Assembly: GCA_946800325.1 (NCBI GenBank)
Contig: OX326959.1
Span: forward strand, 25,365,447-25,429,446
DNA: 64,000 bases
Direction: 5' to 3'
DNA from: Luzula sylvatica
Lineage: Eukaryota; Streptophyta; Magnoliopsida; Poales; Juncaceae
Positions 31,636-43,349 of the stretch are shown piece by piece (within the stretch, counting starts at the first letter, position 1; every line of letters starts with the position of its first letter). The position numbers were made by a program, and so were the translations under genes. The notes beneath the pieces are model-generated. The model was not told the DNA's origin and made no database searches. It worked only from the letters and a program-made list of their open reading frames with translations.

Positions 31636-33252
31636 AAGGTCATTTCTTTTGGTCGTGACTTTTGGTTTAGGAAGAGACGGGAATTGAATCCCTGATTATT
31701 AGGGTCAATTTGAAATTTCGGTTTTTTAAGTTTATGAAAATCCGAAATTACAAGTTCCGAATATGGAAAAATCGGAATATAAGATTACGGATATTAAAGT
31801 TTGGATTGGAAAATAAGGAAAAGAAAAACTGGGAAATAGATTTTGGATTCAATATTCCGGTTTTCTCAAGGTATTTCAAATCCAGAATTTATAAATCTGG
31901 GAAATAAAAACTGGGATTTAAATTTAGGATTTCATATTCTGGTTTTGTAAGGATTTATAAAACCTGGAATCTGAAAATTCTGGACAATTAAGTTATGAAA
32001 TCTGGAATTATGGAATAAAGAATTTTGGATATTCAAAGTATAGAATCTGGAAATTCCGGATATTGAAATCTGGAGCAGGAATATCCAGAATTTGAAAAAA
32101 CGGGATTTACAGCTGGAAATTTGGGCCTAAGAATATCCAGAATATGGAAAAGGAAAACCGGTGCTCAATTTCTGGTTATAAGGTACTGAGCCTGAATATT
32201 GGCAATTGGTTATGGTAAATGTTACCATCATCAATTAGGCATTGGGAAAGAAAAATCAATCATGTCTATTCATTTTATGGACCTATCCGGTATTCGAAAC
32301 TTATTCGAAAATAAAATAAAAGGTTATAATATATGTTTTATTTTTAATCAAGATCAAGTAAAATATTTTATGACTCGTAAAATTGAAGTACTAAATTGGT
32401 TATTAACGAGTTATGTATTAATTAAGTGCAAATTAAGAAAATTAAGGGGTCGATTTTATTAAATTGATCATGAGAATTTGTATGTAAAATTAAGAAAATT
32501 TTGTATTTACATACACGTCCTTAATAAAAGATAATTTGCATAAAATTTAATACAAGGTTATGTAAGAAATATTGAGAACAAGGATTTATACGTGAAATTG
32601 GATATAAATTTTCGAATAAATTCTTGGCAAGTAAAGTTTAAGCAATTTCTAATAATGAATTTGCAATATGGTTTAAGGTATAAATTTAAGTTTAATTAAA
32701 GGGTTTAAGATATGTGTTTTAAAATTAATTAAGGTCAGCAACATGTCGCCAAAGTGACCTCTCTTGTTGAAAATAATTATATTTTAAAATATAAAAAGGA
32801 TATGTGTATGATATCATTTAAATATTGACCGGCCCAAAGGAAGGCAATATTTAATATAATTTTATATACGTCTGTGGTAATAAGTTTGTGATAATTATTT
32901 GGCTTACGTGTGACTTATTTAATCGGCCCAAAGGAAAGTTAATTTGTTGACACGTTAATTTATTATCAATTATTGATTACTACGCCAGGATATCAATAAG
33001 AAGTTAATATGATTGGCCAAAGTCAAAATATTAACGGAAAAAGGGATATCTTGATGATGGGGATAACCTTTAATTGAATTTATAGGATTTATGATTATTT
33101 AAAGATGTCTTGTTTGCGGGGGGAAATACGGCTATAATTTTTGTTTAGCCGAAAAAAACAAACTTAGACATCTCAAGAACATTAACATTGGTATATATTT
33201 TTTGGATTTATAACAAAATCATCTTGTTTGGTTTAGAGATGAATTTTGTTAA
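31636..33252 (+). mobile_element. left part of an LTR-retrotransposon interior, unrecognised
   Basis: This is contiguous with 39810-40831 once the MULE is removed. From 31720 to 32160 it is a degenerate minisatellite of GGAATATCCAGAATTTG / AATCTGGAATT words. Later parts include two GGCCCAAAGGAA motifs (32823 and 32926). No gag, pol or other protein could be read. The assignment rests on the polypurine tract and LTR at 40821-41440; the matching 5' LTR was not found. Confidence 0.5.
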
Positions 33253-33343
33253 TTATTAAATGGAAAAATTCACTATTCACACAACTTTTTTAAGTTTATT
33301 CCGAAAATACACAACTTTTTTGGGTAATTCCGAAAATACACAA

Positions 33344-33506
33344 TGGCGGAGTTTGTAACTCCGCCAAAATTTAAAAATGGCGGAGTCTGTAACTCCGCCA
33401 TGTATTAACTTTAATCAGACGTCGGTCGGGAATTAAGAGGGATTAATATTTGGCGGAATTGGTAACTCCGCCACTGTGGAGATTGGCGGCATCTGTAACT
33501 CCGCCA
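33344..33506. repeat. four 23-bp palindromes in the left TIR (TGGCGGAGTT/AACTCCGCCA)
   Basis: Interrupted palindromes TGGCGGAGTT-3 nt-AACTCCGCCA, or close variants, lie at 33344-33366, 33378-33400, 33451-33473 and 33484-33506. The arms pair with at most one or two mismatches. They are likely transposase binding sites or hairpins; this is inference. Confidence 0.85.
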
Positions 33507-33857
33507 AAATTCTGTATTATTTTTTGTGTTGATTTTTATTATATTAAATAATTAAATAAATGATGATGATAATTTTTGTTGTTTATATTTTATGTGAGTA
33601 TAATTTCATGTAGTTTGTTTATTTTATTTAATTTGGTTATTTTCAATTACTTTTTCAAACACGAACTAAAACTAAAACTAAAATTAACATGAAACAAACA
33701 TGAAACAAATATAAAAAAAAATCTAAAACTAAAATTAACATCAAACAAAACATGAACACAAACTAAATCTAAAACAAAATGTAAATCTAAAACATGGAAC
33801 AAACAACAATCATAATCCCAACAACATAATCCAAACACGAACACATGAAAACAAAAT

Positions 33858-35905
33858 CTAACTATCATCTCTCGGAGCATTCTGAGTGGAGTCGAAGAAC
33901 TCGAACTGGTTTCGAGAAGAACTGGCCCCACTATGACCATATGGATACGTGACATTCATGAAATCCATCATCTCAGTACCTGATGTATACTGAGGGCGAG
34001 ATGTACATACGTAATCCGAGGAAGGTGGCCGGAATACCTCGCTCCATGGGTTCAACTCGGGCTGCGATCCAAAATGTGGTGGTGGCTGAGACTCGTGCTG
34101 ACATGGATGGTCTTGTGGAGGCGGTGGTGAAGGCGGATTAAGAACATTGCCATATTCGTTATTCAAAGCCAATGTCTCGAGTAGCAAAGACATCCTATTC
34201 GCCATCTGATCCAACGTGAGTCCGGCAGAACAATTACTGCCACAAGGCGAATTCTGTCTAGCTCGATGGATATCTAAGCGGAGTTCCTCCACCTGAAAGT
34301 TAGGAAAGTTAAATTGAATGTATATATAATATAGAAATAATTGTATCATACCATGGATCGCAAGACCGGTCCAGTAGCTCGAAACCTCGCGTTAGGTGGA
34401 TCCACATAGTTCAAAATCCACCGTCGCGTAATTCTCCAAAACCAAGCCATATAATCCTGTACAAGTTCCAAAAATTTAACATCTTACAAATGTCTAATAT
34501 AATTATTAATTAAAATCATACCTCCCTAGTGAATTGGCCACTCAATACCGTGGTATCCTCCTCCACAAGTGACTGATGTCTAGCATCCCACATCCCCAAA
34601 AACGGAGTAATCTGAGCAGTAGTAAGGTTTGCACGTCGAGCCATAATAGGATTCGGAGGGATATGCTGTCGAAATCCGAACTGCATGAGGACCCTATCGG
34701 GTAGGTGCATCTCGACGATACCGCCAAATATGAGCGGTACCTTCGCTAGCCAGAGATGAGAAGCCACAAAACACTGTTGTGGCAGGAAACGTGTGAAATC
34801 ATGTGTGTATGGAGTCCATACGACCTACGAAGATCAAAATTAAGGTTTATTTTATAACAAATATAAGGTAAGGTAAGAGTTATGGGTTATTTAATAAATA
34901 AGTGAATACCTTCTGACACGTGAGCTGATCCAACTGGTCGATATAATACTTCACATCTGTTCCTTTGTTTGACCCAGCAAATGTGCGCGCACCAATGTAA
35001 TAATTCATTAACGGAGTCCCGTTAATTGACCCAGGAGCTGTCATATCAGGCGAGCCAATACCAAAATGGAACCAAGCCCAAACCTATCAAAAATGACACA
35101 ATAAAAATATGATAAGACTAATGAATAAAAATCGAACGAAATAAAAAAAATATTATACCTGCACAAGTGAATACCAACCATAAGCTCTTTTGGCGCCGAC
35201 CTTGCATGCAGTTCCCAACGATCTATACATGTAACCAAGTACGGCTGCACCCCATGCATAAGTCCCGCATCTATCGAAATCCTCCAAATAATACACCAAA
35301 GAAGCAGAAAATCGTCCCTGCTGAGCATTCGAGAACGCCATAGAACCAATAAAGAACAAAATGTATGCCCTCGTCCATTGGTCCCAAATCTCTGCTGTCG
35401 GATTGACTGGGAGTGCATCGAAATTCTCACGCAACCATGTAATGGTCAAACGTTCGCCCTTGTCAGGAACTGCCCCAACCAAACGTAAGAAATCCGCATG
35501 CAAATAATCGCCCATCTGTTTCTCTCGATAAACCGGGTCACCGTCTATTGCAAACCCAGTAAGCAAAGAAATATCACGCAACGTGATCGTAATCTCACCA
35601 TGCGGTGTATGGAAGCTGTTAGTCTCAGGACGCCACCGCTGAATCAGTGCCGTCAGGAAGGGATGATCTAGCTGGATATATGCACATCTCGTAGGCAGAT
35701 AAAATCCAGCCCGTCGTAGCCTATCATCGATTTCAGGATGCTGCATCATCTCGAACCAACCGATCCAACTAGACCCGTGCTGACTGATGTGTTTCTTCGT
35801 GATCAAATTGTCGAGAGACTCGTTGGACACATGGTTCACCTGATCGGTAAGAACTGACGAATCCACTGGTCCAGGATCAACCATCTGAATAACCAATAAA
35901 GACAC
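33858..35905 (-). CDS. plant mobile domain (PMD, MAIN/MAIL1-like) protein encoded by the MULE, 5 exons
   Basis: Exons read on the minus strand are 35905-35159, 35083-34910, 34824-34522, 34456-34352 and 34292-33858. All junctions are GT-AG and phase 0, giving 587 residues (580 if the second ATG, MVDPGPVD, is used). The PMD core is clear: ISQHGSSWIGWFEMM, HTPHGEITITLRDISLLTGF, AIDGDPVY, YAWGAAVLGYMYRSLG, then KVPLIFGGIVEMHLPDRVLM and QFGFRQHIP in exon 3. The C-terminal tail is Pro/Ser-rich. PMD proteins are known both as TE cargo in MULE and Ty3 elements and as the domesticated MAIN/MAIL1 factors acting in silencing and genome stability. Its job inside the element is not known. All five exons are open, in contrast to the broken PMD gene at 47.8 kb. 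Confidence 0.87.
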
Positions 35906-36060
35906 AAATTAATCAAACAATTCAAACAAAATTCAATAAGTACTACAATTCAATCAAATAATTTCAAACAAAACATAACATACAAAATTCAAACAAAACA
36001 AACCATACTTAAATGTAAGTTCTTAAACATAACATACAAAAATTACAAATAATAATTCAA

Positions 36061-38567
36061 CTAATCAAATGGAAGTTGAACGGCACGATGTTCCACACAT
36101 GTACATATGGTATGCCCTCGAGCTTTGCAATAACTACACCTGTTCCCTTTTCTCCCATTTGGGTCCATCTCAGTTTGGTCTCGTTTTTTCTTCGGACGGC
36201 CAGGTAGCCTTCGCACATTCTCAGGTGGAAGTAATATCGGTCCTTGCACACGAGGCCAATAACGACGGTCCAGGATAACTGGTAAGGTTTGTTCATATGT
36301 TTTTTTGAAAGCTTGCATACGATAGAAATCATGACACATATCGTAATGACTTATGTTAAGTTTACGACATACCGCCATAACATGAGAGCAAACAAGTCCT
36401 TCCAATTGGGGGATTCCACACGAGCAGGTACAATTTAAGGCCTCGCAACGATTTTGTAGTGTGCGGGGTTGGGGCAAACGAACTTCATAAATTAAGGTCT
36501 CACCACGATTCAAATCGTATCGCTTAACAGCGAACAATACAAGCGAGTGTTGTAAGACATTCAGATCCCTACTATCCTGACCTCTTGCAAAAAGCATTTC
36601 TTCAATTCTAGAACCAAACCGAGTACGACAATTTTCCCCTTCCGTACGTCTCGTGAAAAAATAGGTATTCAACCGACCACAAATTTGAGATACCAATGAA
36701 CGAATCGGTAATCCACGTGCACCTTTCAAAACACCATTGAAACATTCAGAAATATTGGTTGTCGTAATACCCAATCGGCGACCACCGTCGTGAGATACCG
36801 CCCATAGATATTTTTGACCAACAGTACTATCCAAGTACTCGATGACTTCTGGTTTCATTACTTTCATTCGTTCCAATATCGCATCGCATCCCTCAATAGT
36901 GCGTTGAGTGGCCGCTGTCCAAAATAATTCCCCCAACGCCTGATTCCCAAACCGTCGAACTATATTCTGTTGGACATGGCGAATGCAATATCGCAAAGCA
37001 TGACCGTCTGAACTACAATAAATTTGTTCTATTACCGGTCTGTGTCCCGACCACCTATCAGTAACAATGCACAACGGGATATTTTTAGTAACATAATCTT
37101 TAACGCGAGTAAGGAACCATTGCCAAGAAGAAATATTTTCACCCTCTACAACTGCAAATGCTACCGGGAATATCCCTCTGTTTGCATCCATTCCAGTGCC
37201 TATTAGAAGGGTTCCCAAAAAAGTACCATGCAAATGAGTACCATCAACACTCAATACCGGACGACAATGTTTGAAACCTTCAATTGAGGCACCGAGAGCC
37301 CAAAACACGCGTTTGAAATGTAATTTACCCGGAACGTTACCGTAATCGAAATCTACAATTGTCTTGTCATCTATCATTTCTAACATCTTCATATAAGAAG
37401 GCAAATCGGCGTATGAATTTTCACATTTTCCGTAAATTATGTCCATCGCATCAGACCGAGCTTCCCATGCGGTCCGATAACTAATTTCCATATGATATCT
37501 GGAATAAACTAAATCCTTTATCTGAATCGGATTGAGAGTTAAATCTTCGCGTAAAGAAGGCAGAATAAAACTACATATGTGATGGGCATTCAGTTGGCGA
37601 TTCTGAGAGGCAACACTAGAATTAACGCACTGGTGTCCTCCTGTGAATTTACTGATTTTCCAATATGCATCCTTTTTCGAAATTATTGCACGAAGCCTCC
37701 ACGGGCAATCGTCTTTAACGCAACATATCTGGTATTCGCTTTTCGTACTTCTCTGGACACGAAACTCCACGTAATTCTTTATCGACCATTCAGTAATTTC
37801 ATGTTTCAATCCATCCTTCGTTGCAAACATAAGTCCAAGCCATGATTTGTCACTGGGCAAATCATTTCTCTGATTTGTTTCCTCACCTCCATCATCAGCT
37901 ATCATTGAATCGATCCATTCATCATCTCTACATATATATAAGGCATTTCTTCTGTCATGTTCATTGAATTTAACCATTCTCCTTCTACACTCGATGCATG
38001 CACCACATCATCAATATCAATTTCTCCTACACTTTGTTCACTACAATATTCCTCTACTTGTTCTTCTTGTTCTTCTCCATTATCATCATATTCTTCTTGT
38101 TCTTCTTCATTATTATTATGTTGTGATGATCCTATCTGACCGGAATGATATCTGGAATCATAACCCGAATCTGAAGAATGACCCGCACAATTATATCCAA
38201 AAGGAGCATTACTTTGGTATGGATTATATTTCGGCCTTGTCTCAATAAACAATTGTTTATAAGTTCCAGTATTGATTTGCATCATCATTATGAGACTTGA
38301 ATCCCCATTTATTTCGACAACATCCCAAATTCCTAATTGAATTGGCCAATTTGTTTTCAGAATCAAATCATACATTTCACGATTGATTTGGGTGTTATTG
38401 TAAACTAAATTTACTAAATCCTGAAATGAACTTCCATAAGGCAAATTCATTAACATATTTCGACCACCTTCGTAACGGGATATACTATCGACAACCCTAT
38501 TGATATACCCGTCCCAATAAATCACGAAGGACGCTTCCATATGGTCACTGCGTTTTGTGTTCAACAA
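36061..38567 (-). CDS. MULE transposase (MURA/MuDR type), apparently frameshifted near its N-terminus
   Basis: The main frame (37977-36061, 638 residues) contains the whole catalytic region: first Asp D245 (VLSVDGTHLHGTF), second Asp D307 (CIVTDRWSGH) and Glu E411 (TTTNISECFNGV). A SWIM-type zinc finger follows (C516-C520 with C530-x-H532), then an AT-hook-like LPGRPKKKRD and a zinc knuckle (C614, C617, H622, C627). A second frame (38567-37902, 221 residues) supplies the N-terminal part found in such transposases (DGYINRVVDSISRYEGG, an acidic stretch). The frames overlap at a TA tract (37932-37940). One extra TA unit would explain the shift, so the full protein would be about 830 residues. 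The role is to bind TIRs and cut and paste the element. Alternatives are an assembly error or an unseen small intron. Confidence 0.9.
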
Positions 38568-38569
38568 TT

Positions 38570-39210
38570 AAAGCATTTCAAATTCAATATTTATTTTTTC
38601 TAAATGGATCATAATTCATAAATCATAATTCCTAAAGCCTTAATGGATCCTAATTCATAAATCATAAATGGATATTTCTAAATGGATCCTAAAACCTATA
38701 TCATAAATGGATCCTAATTCCTAAATGGATCCTAAATCCTTAATGGATCCTAATTCATAAATCATAAATGGAACATAATTTCTAAATGGATCATAAAACC
38801 TATATCGTAAATGGATCATAATTCCTAAATGGATCCTAATTCCTAAATGGATCCTAAAACCTTAATGGATCCTAATTCATAAATCCTAAATGGATCATAA
38901 TTTCTAAATGGATCCTAATTCCTAAATGGATCCTAAAACCTTAATGGATCCTAATTCATAAATCCTAAATGGATCATAATTTCTAAATGGATCCTAAAAC
39001 CTAAATCATAAATGGATCATAATTCCTAAATGGATCATATTTCCTAAATGGATCCTAAATCCGAAAGCCTTAATGGATCCTAAATCCTAAGTGGATCCTA
39101 AATCCTAAGTGGATCCTAAATCCTAAGTGGATCTTATATCATAAATCATAAATCCTAAATGGATCCGAAATTCTAAATGGATTCTAAATCGTAAATCCTA
39201 AATCGTACTC
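38570..39210. repeat. TGGATCCTAAATCC minisatellite in the transposase 5' region
   Basis: About 640 bp are made of 14-16-bp words such as AAATGGATCCTAATTC, AAATGGATCATAATTT and AAACCTTAATGGATCC, repeated some 35-40 times between the right TIR and the transposase start. Units vary at the middle and last bases. It probably forms the 5' UTR or promoter spacer of the transposase gene. Confidence 0.88.
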
Positions 39211-39514
39211 TATATTAAAAGAATAATTTACCTTTCGTTCCGACAAAATATCTCGATTATCAAACAAGGATCCTAGCCGTTTAATTCGATTTTTCGCACA
39301 AATCGGTCCTAACAAACAAAAATCGAAACATACACTAGTTATATAACAGTTTATACTCTATTTTCAGAAGATTTCGAACACAAAATAAACAAAAAAAACT
39401 AAATTTACCTCAAATCGCCGAGAGAGAGAGAGAGTTTGGCTGTGGCTGGTAGGAGAGAAATGGGGAGAGGAGGAGGGAGAGAGAAGAAACAGCGGCGTAA
39501 AGGCGTAGGAAATG

Positions 39515-39718
39515 TGGCGGAGTTTGTAAGTCCGCCAATTACTGCATGGCGGAGTTACAGATGCCGCCAATCTCTACAGTGGCGGAGTTACCAATTCCGC
39601 CAAATATTAATCTCTCTTAATTCCCGATGTCTGATTAATTACATTAATTGGTGCTAATATATGGCGGAGTTACAGACTCCGCCATTTTTAAATTTTGGCG
39701 GAGTTACAAACTCCGCCA
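39515..39718. repeat. five 23-bp palindromes in and beside the right TIR
   Basis: Copies at 39515-39537, 39547-39569, 39580-39602, 39662-39684 and 39696-39718 mirror the left set. The innermost one (39515) lies beyond the point where the two TIRs stop matching. The array is denser than needed for one binding site per end. Confidence 0.85.
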
Positions 39719-39809
39719 TTGTGTATTTTCGGAATTACCCAAAAAAGTTGTGTATTTTCGGAATAAACTTAAAAAAGTTGTGTGAATAGTGAATTTTTCC
39801 TTATTAAAT

Positions 39810-40820
39810 ATACCGTTGGTTATGTGTGAGTAAGTAAAGAAAAGTTAAAGAGAACAAAAAGTTAAATTCTCATATATCAAATGTCGGATAAGTTTTGAGA
39901 TCATTAAGTATACCAATTTTGATAATAATAAAAAGAAATGATTGTGGAATTTTGTCATGAATGATGCATATATAAGGGACATTTATTTGTAGACCACTAA
40001 ATTATTGCATGGCAATTAACAATTATAAAGTACAACAATGAAAGTTGTAAAAGAAAGTCAGAGTAATATTTGTCTATCATATATTTTGGTACAAACTCCA
40101 ATAAGATATAATTACCCAAAATATTATATAAGCAAGACGTTGCTTATATGGGTGTAATTTCGGTTAAGGATGTTCAGTTATAGTGGGAGTAAATATTTGT
40201 ATAGTTATTATGATATAGACACGTGATATAAACATATGTCATACACATATGATACGGTTATAAAGTTTTCAAGTTTTCGGTATTATGGTTATCCTGCAGA
40301 ATTTATATTATATTTATCACTTTTCTTTGATTCAGATAAGGTTCGTCTCAATACGGTTTAAAGGAGATAGTTTGTCTCATTAAGGTATTAAAGGAGACAA
40401 GTTATCTCAATACGGTTTAAAGGAGACGGTTTGTCTCATAAGGTATTAAAGGAGACGGTTTGTCTCAAATGCGGTTTTAAAAGAGACAGTTTGTCTCATT
40501 AAGTTATTAAAGGAGACAGTTTTAAGGATCTCACTAAATTAATTTTTAGTAGGACCAAGTTGGAAATAGACATGTTAAGATCACATTACATGAAATTTTC
40601 ATGCTACACATCCACATCATGATTCATGTCATTTAGTTGTATTAGTGTATGTGATCATTGAAGGTTTAGTTGCGTTAAACGTGACGAAAGCCGCTTTGAT
40701 CCTACGTTGATATTATTGATGGACGGAATTGGTTAGGGACACATAAGGTTTTTATGACAAACAAGTACGCGTATTTCGGTTTGTGTTCAATACATAATTA
40801 TAAGGAATTACATATAGTTC
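39810..40820 (+). mobile_element. right part of the LTR-retrotransposon interior, with a GAGAC hairpin array
   Basis: No protein is recognised. At about 40340-40520 a unit of about 30 bp repeats five or six times: GGTATTAAAGGAGAC followed by GGTTTGTCTCATTAA. Each unit can fold as GAGAC...GTCTC. The stretch ends at the polypurine tract of the LTR. Confidence 0.55.
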
Positions 40821-40831
40821 AAGTGGGAGAT
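40821..40831 (+). other. polypurine tract before an LTR
   Basis: AAGTGGGAGAT directly precedes TGTTGGAACATT. It matches the copia-type polypurine tract seen beside the other LTRs and shows that 40832-41440 is a 3' LTR in plus orientation. Confidence 0.8.
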
Positions 40832-41440
40832 TGTTGGAACATTATTCCAACATTTGACTTATATGTAAAATATTATGTGTTGTAATATTGTCATTTAAAT
40901 GTTTATAATATAGTGATCAATTTTAGTAATAAAATTAAGCATTAAATGTGTCAATTATGTTGTGGGCCTTTGATGTGTAGAACATTGTGGTGGTGATTCT
41001 ATTTTCTATGATGGGCTGAATTAGAAGATCCACATTAGGAAGCCCAAAAGCCATGTCTTTTGTGAAAAGATGACTTGTGGCTATATAAGCAATTTGGTCC
41101 CAAGTATATATGATGATGAGAAAATGTTTCATTCTTTATTCTGCCCCATTAAGATTAAAGAGAGAGAGAGAGATCCATTAGAGAAAATCAAAAGGACTCT
41201 AAATTGGACATCATAAAGTATTTGGAATCCATTTCTTGCAACTAAGACTTCGTGAACGCAACAACGGTGATGGCGCGACATCAATTCAGACGGATTCCAT
41301 ACGCTTCCGCATACGGTTAAGGTACGATTTTGATTAAGATAATTCGGTTGAATTCACATAGTTATTACGGTCCGTTTGTACAGGCAAATTTAATTATTTT
41401 ATTTACGGGGCGGTGCCGGATCGTTGCCGCCGCCCCAACA
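40832..41440 (+). repeat. 3' LTR (609 bp) of an unrelated LTR retrotransposon
   Basis: It starts TGTTGGAACATTATTCC and ends GCCGCCCCAACA, giving TGTTGG...CCAACA ends. It has a TATA box (CTATATAAGC) at 41091-41100, followed by a GA-rich leader at about 41158. The first 21 bases form a palindrome TGTTGGAA-CATTA-TTCCAACA. It is different in sequence from the main LTR family, and the partner 5' LTR is not in the window. Confidence 0.8.
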
Positions 41441-41973
41441 TGATTAACTTCGATTAATTATTTTGATCAGAGAGAAACATCATATATATACTACATAGGA
41501 TAAGGATGGGCCAAAAGGTATGTATATCTACTATACACATTTTCAAACAGAAAACTGCACACACCCTTTCAGTATTCTGTTGAAATGAAATTGTTAAATC
41601 GTTCCAACCGACTTCAAACCTTCACGAAAGTTGTAGATAATCATATTATATTTTCAACCCAATTTGGCCCAGACCAATTGGAGTTCGGATGCGAAAGTTA
41701 TGACGGTTTTACTAACTGTATGTCAAACTGTCGCACCCTTTCGGTATTCCATTAAAACGACACTGATACATCGCTCAAATGAAATATATTTCTTCATAAA
41801 ACTTCTAGATAATCTTATTATCTATCTAACCCAGTTTGAACCATTCAAATTGGAGTCGTTATCTGAAAGTTATGCCAGTTTTACTAAAACTGTTTCTTAT
41901 GCCCACGAACGCGTACGTTCGTTTGTCCTTCTACATACCATTTTACCGTTGATCCAAAACTGTATTTCCTTCA
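41441..41973 (-). mobile_element. half LTR (middle to start) in minus orientation, mirror of 31072-31635
   Basis: On the plus strand it runs from TGATTAACTTCG, through GATCAGAGAGAAACATC and two GATAAT...ATTATC cores, to TGTATTTCCTTCA. It covers the same half of the LTR as 31072-31635, in inverse orientation and without the TA expansion. The open frame 41664-42080 is a shadow. Confidence 0.8.
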
Positions 41974-42004
41974 ATAAATATATTAATGTGCGTCATGATG
42001 GACT
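41974..42004 (-). mobile_element. LTR scrap left of the CACTA insertion
   Basis: It contains GTGCGTCATGATGGACT, a piece of the CGTCATGACG-type LTR. It is continuous with 46126-46248 after removing the CACTA element and one copy of its ACT duplication. Confidence 0.65.
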
Positions 42005-42027
42005 CACTACAACACATCTGACTATTA

Positions 42028-42425
42028 GGGTCGGGCCGCCCCTAAAATGTGCTCTTTATTGGGTCGGGCCGCCCCAATAACGCTTTTGGGTCGGTCAGAA
42101 CAGGGTCAGTCCGCCCCTATAGTTCAAAATGTTGGGTCAGCCCGCCCCAATAATTATTGGGTCTGCCACGACCGCCCCTGTAATGCTGTTGGGTCGTCCT
42201 TGTTTTGGGTCGGCCCGCCCCTAACTGCAGGGTCCGCCCGCCCCAACCTTTCTGACCGCCCCAATAGTATTAGGGTCGGCCCGCCCCAACCCCCTGACCG
42301 CCCCAATAGTATTAGGGTCGGCCCGCCCCAACCCCCTGACCGCCCCAACAAGCTCTTGCTACGGCCTGCCCCAATAAATACCGCCCCTAAAGTTGTTTTG
42401 GGTCTGCCCGCCCCAAAACAAACCG
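42028..42425. repeat. left subterminal repeat array of the CACTA element
   Basis: About 18-20 copies of GGGTCGG(C/G)CCGCCCC or its half CCGCCCC(A/T), in both directions, are spaced 10-30 bases. A 45-bp unit (GACCGCCCCAATAGTATTAG...) is tandemly doubled at 42252-42340. The 185-residue open frame over it is an artefact. Confidence 0.88.
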
Positions 42426-43349
42426 ACCCAAAACCCCTGCCACCTGTGTTTTCTGTCCCCCACTCTTGTTCAATCTCTTATTTAATACATTCTAACCCCG
42501 AACCATTATTTTTTTTCCCTCCCCTCCCCCTTTTCGTTTGCTCTTGTAACCCTAACCCTAACCCGAGCCCGCAAAATAGCCTCTCTCAGATCTGCGCCAT
42601 CTAAACTTTGTTTGTTTGAAGAGAAGAAGGCATGAAGACATGATTTCGGTTTGAAGGTAATCCTCTGTTAGTTTAATTTTATGTTCGAATTTTTGCTGTT
42701 GTTCAAAAAAATTCGAATTTATAACATTTCTGAATTCTTTTTAAGATTTTGGCAACAATTTTTGAGTTTTTATAGTACTTTTTTTGTTACTGAAAGTTCC
42801 TTATTTTAATCTTTTTGGATTTTTTTTATTGTAAAATCCGTCGTTTTAATTTGGCTCTTTTTAACTGCAAAAATCTTATTTGGTGCTGTAAAATCTTTGA
42901 TTTAGGATTTTTTATTCGAATTTTTACTTTTGAAATTTATCGTTTCTGATTATATAACAATTTTTCGAATTTTTTGTTTTGATTTTTTTTTTTCGAATTT
43001 ATAACATCTCTGATTTGTTTTTAAACTTTTCGCAAATTTTTGTAATGTTTGACAATACTTATTTTTCTATTGATTTGTATTTTTAATTTTTATTTCCTAT
43101 AAAATTTCGACTGTCTTGTTTTATTCTTTTTTTTTTTCTAATTTTTCTTGTTTTGGAAATTTATACTCATGTTTTATTTATGGTAGGAACAATAAATTTA
43201 TGGTAGGAAATTTTTCTTTTTTTGTGTATGTTTTGGAAAATTTTCTTTTAATTTATGGTAGGAAATTTATACTCAGGTTTTGGAAATTTATGGGCTACAT
43301 GTTTTTTTTTTCAAATCTGGCAGGATATACCGTAATTTTTTATGAGATC

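Larger units (their letters stand above)
33262..39800 (-). mobile_element. near-complete MULE carrying MURA-type transposase and a plant-mobile-domain gene
   Basis: A 6539-bp element with TIRs of about 245 bp (33262-33506 and 39547-39800). The outer 140 bases are essentially identical. The 9-bp target duplication TTATTAAAT (33253-33261 and 39801-39809) is perfect. The outermost bases are GGAAAAATTCACTATTCACA. Both genes read on the minus strand: transposase (38567-36061) then PMD gene (35905-33858). The near-identity of the TIRs suggests a young insertion. It would be potentially autonomous but for an apparent frameshift in the transposase. Confidence 0.92.

Noticed and set aside
33344..33506. 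CRISPR-like spaced palindromes
   Set aside because: Eukaryotic context, few units, irregular spacing, mirrored at both ends of a MULE; they are TIR motifs.
42047..42604. 185-residue open frame
   Set aside because: It lies entirely in the GC-rich subterminal repeats of the CACTA element and just repeats the motif (RVGPPQPPDRPN).
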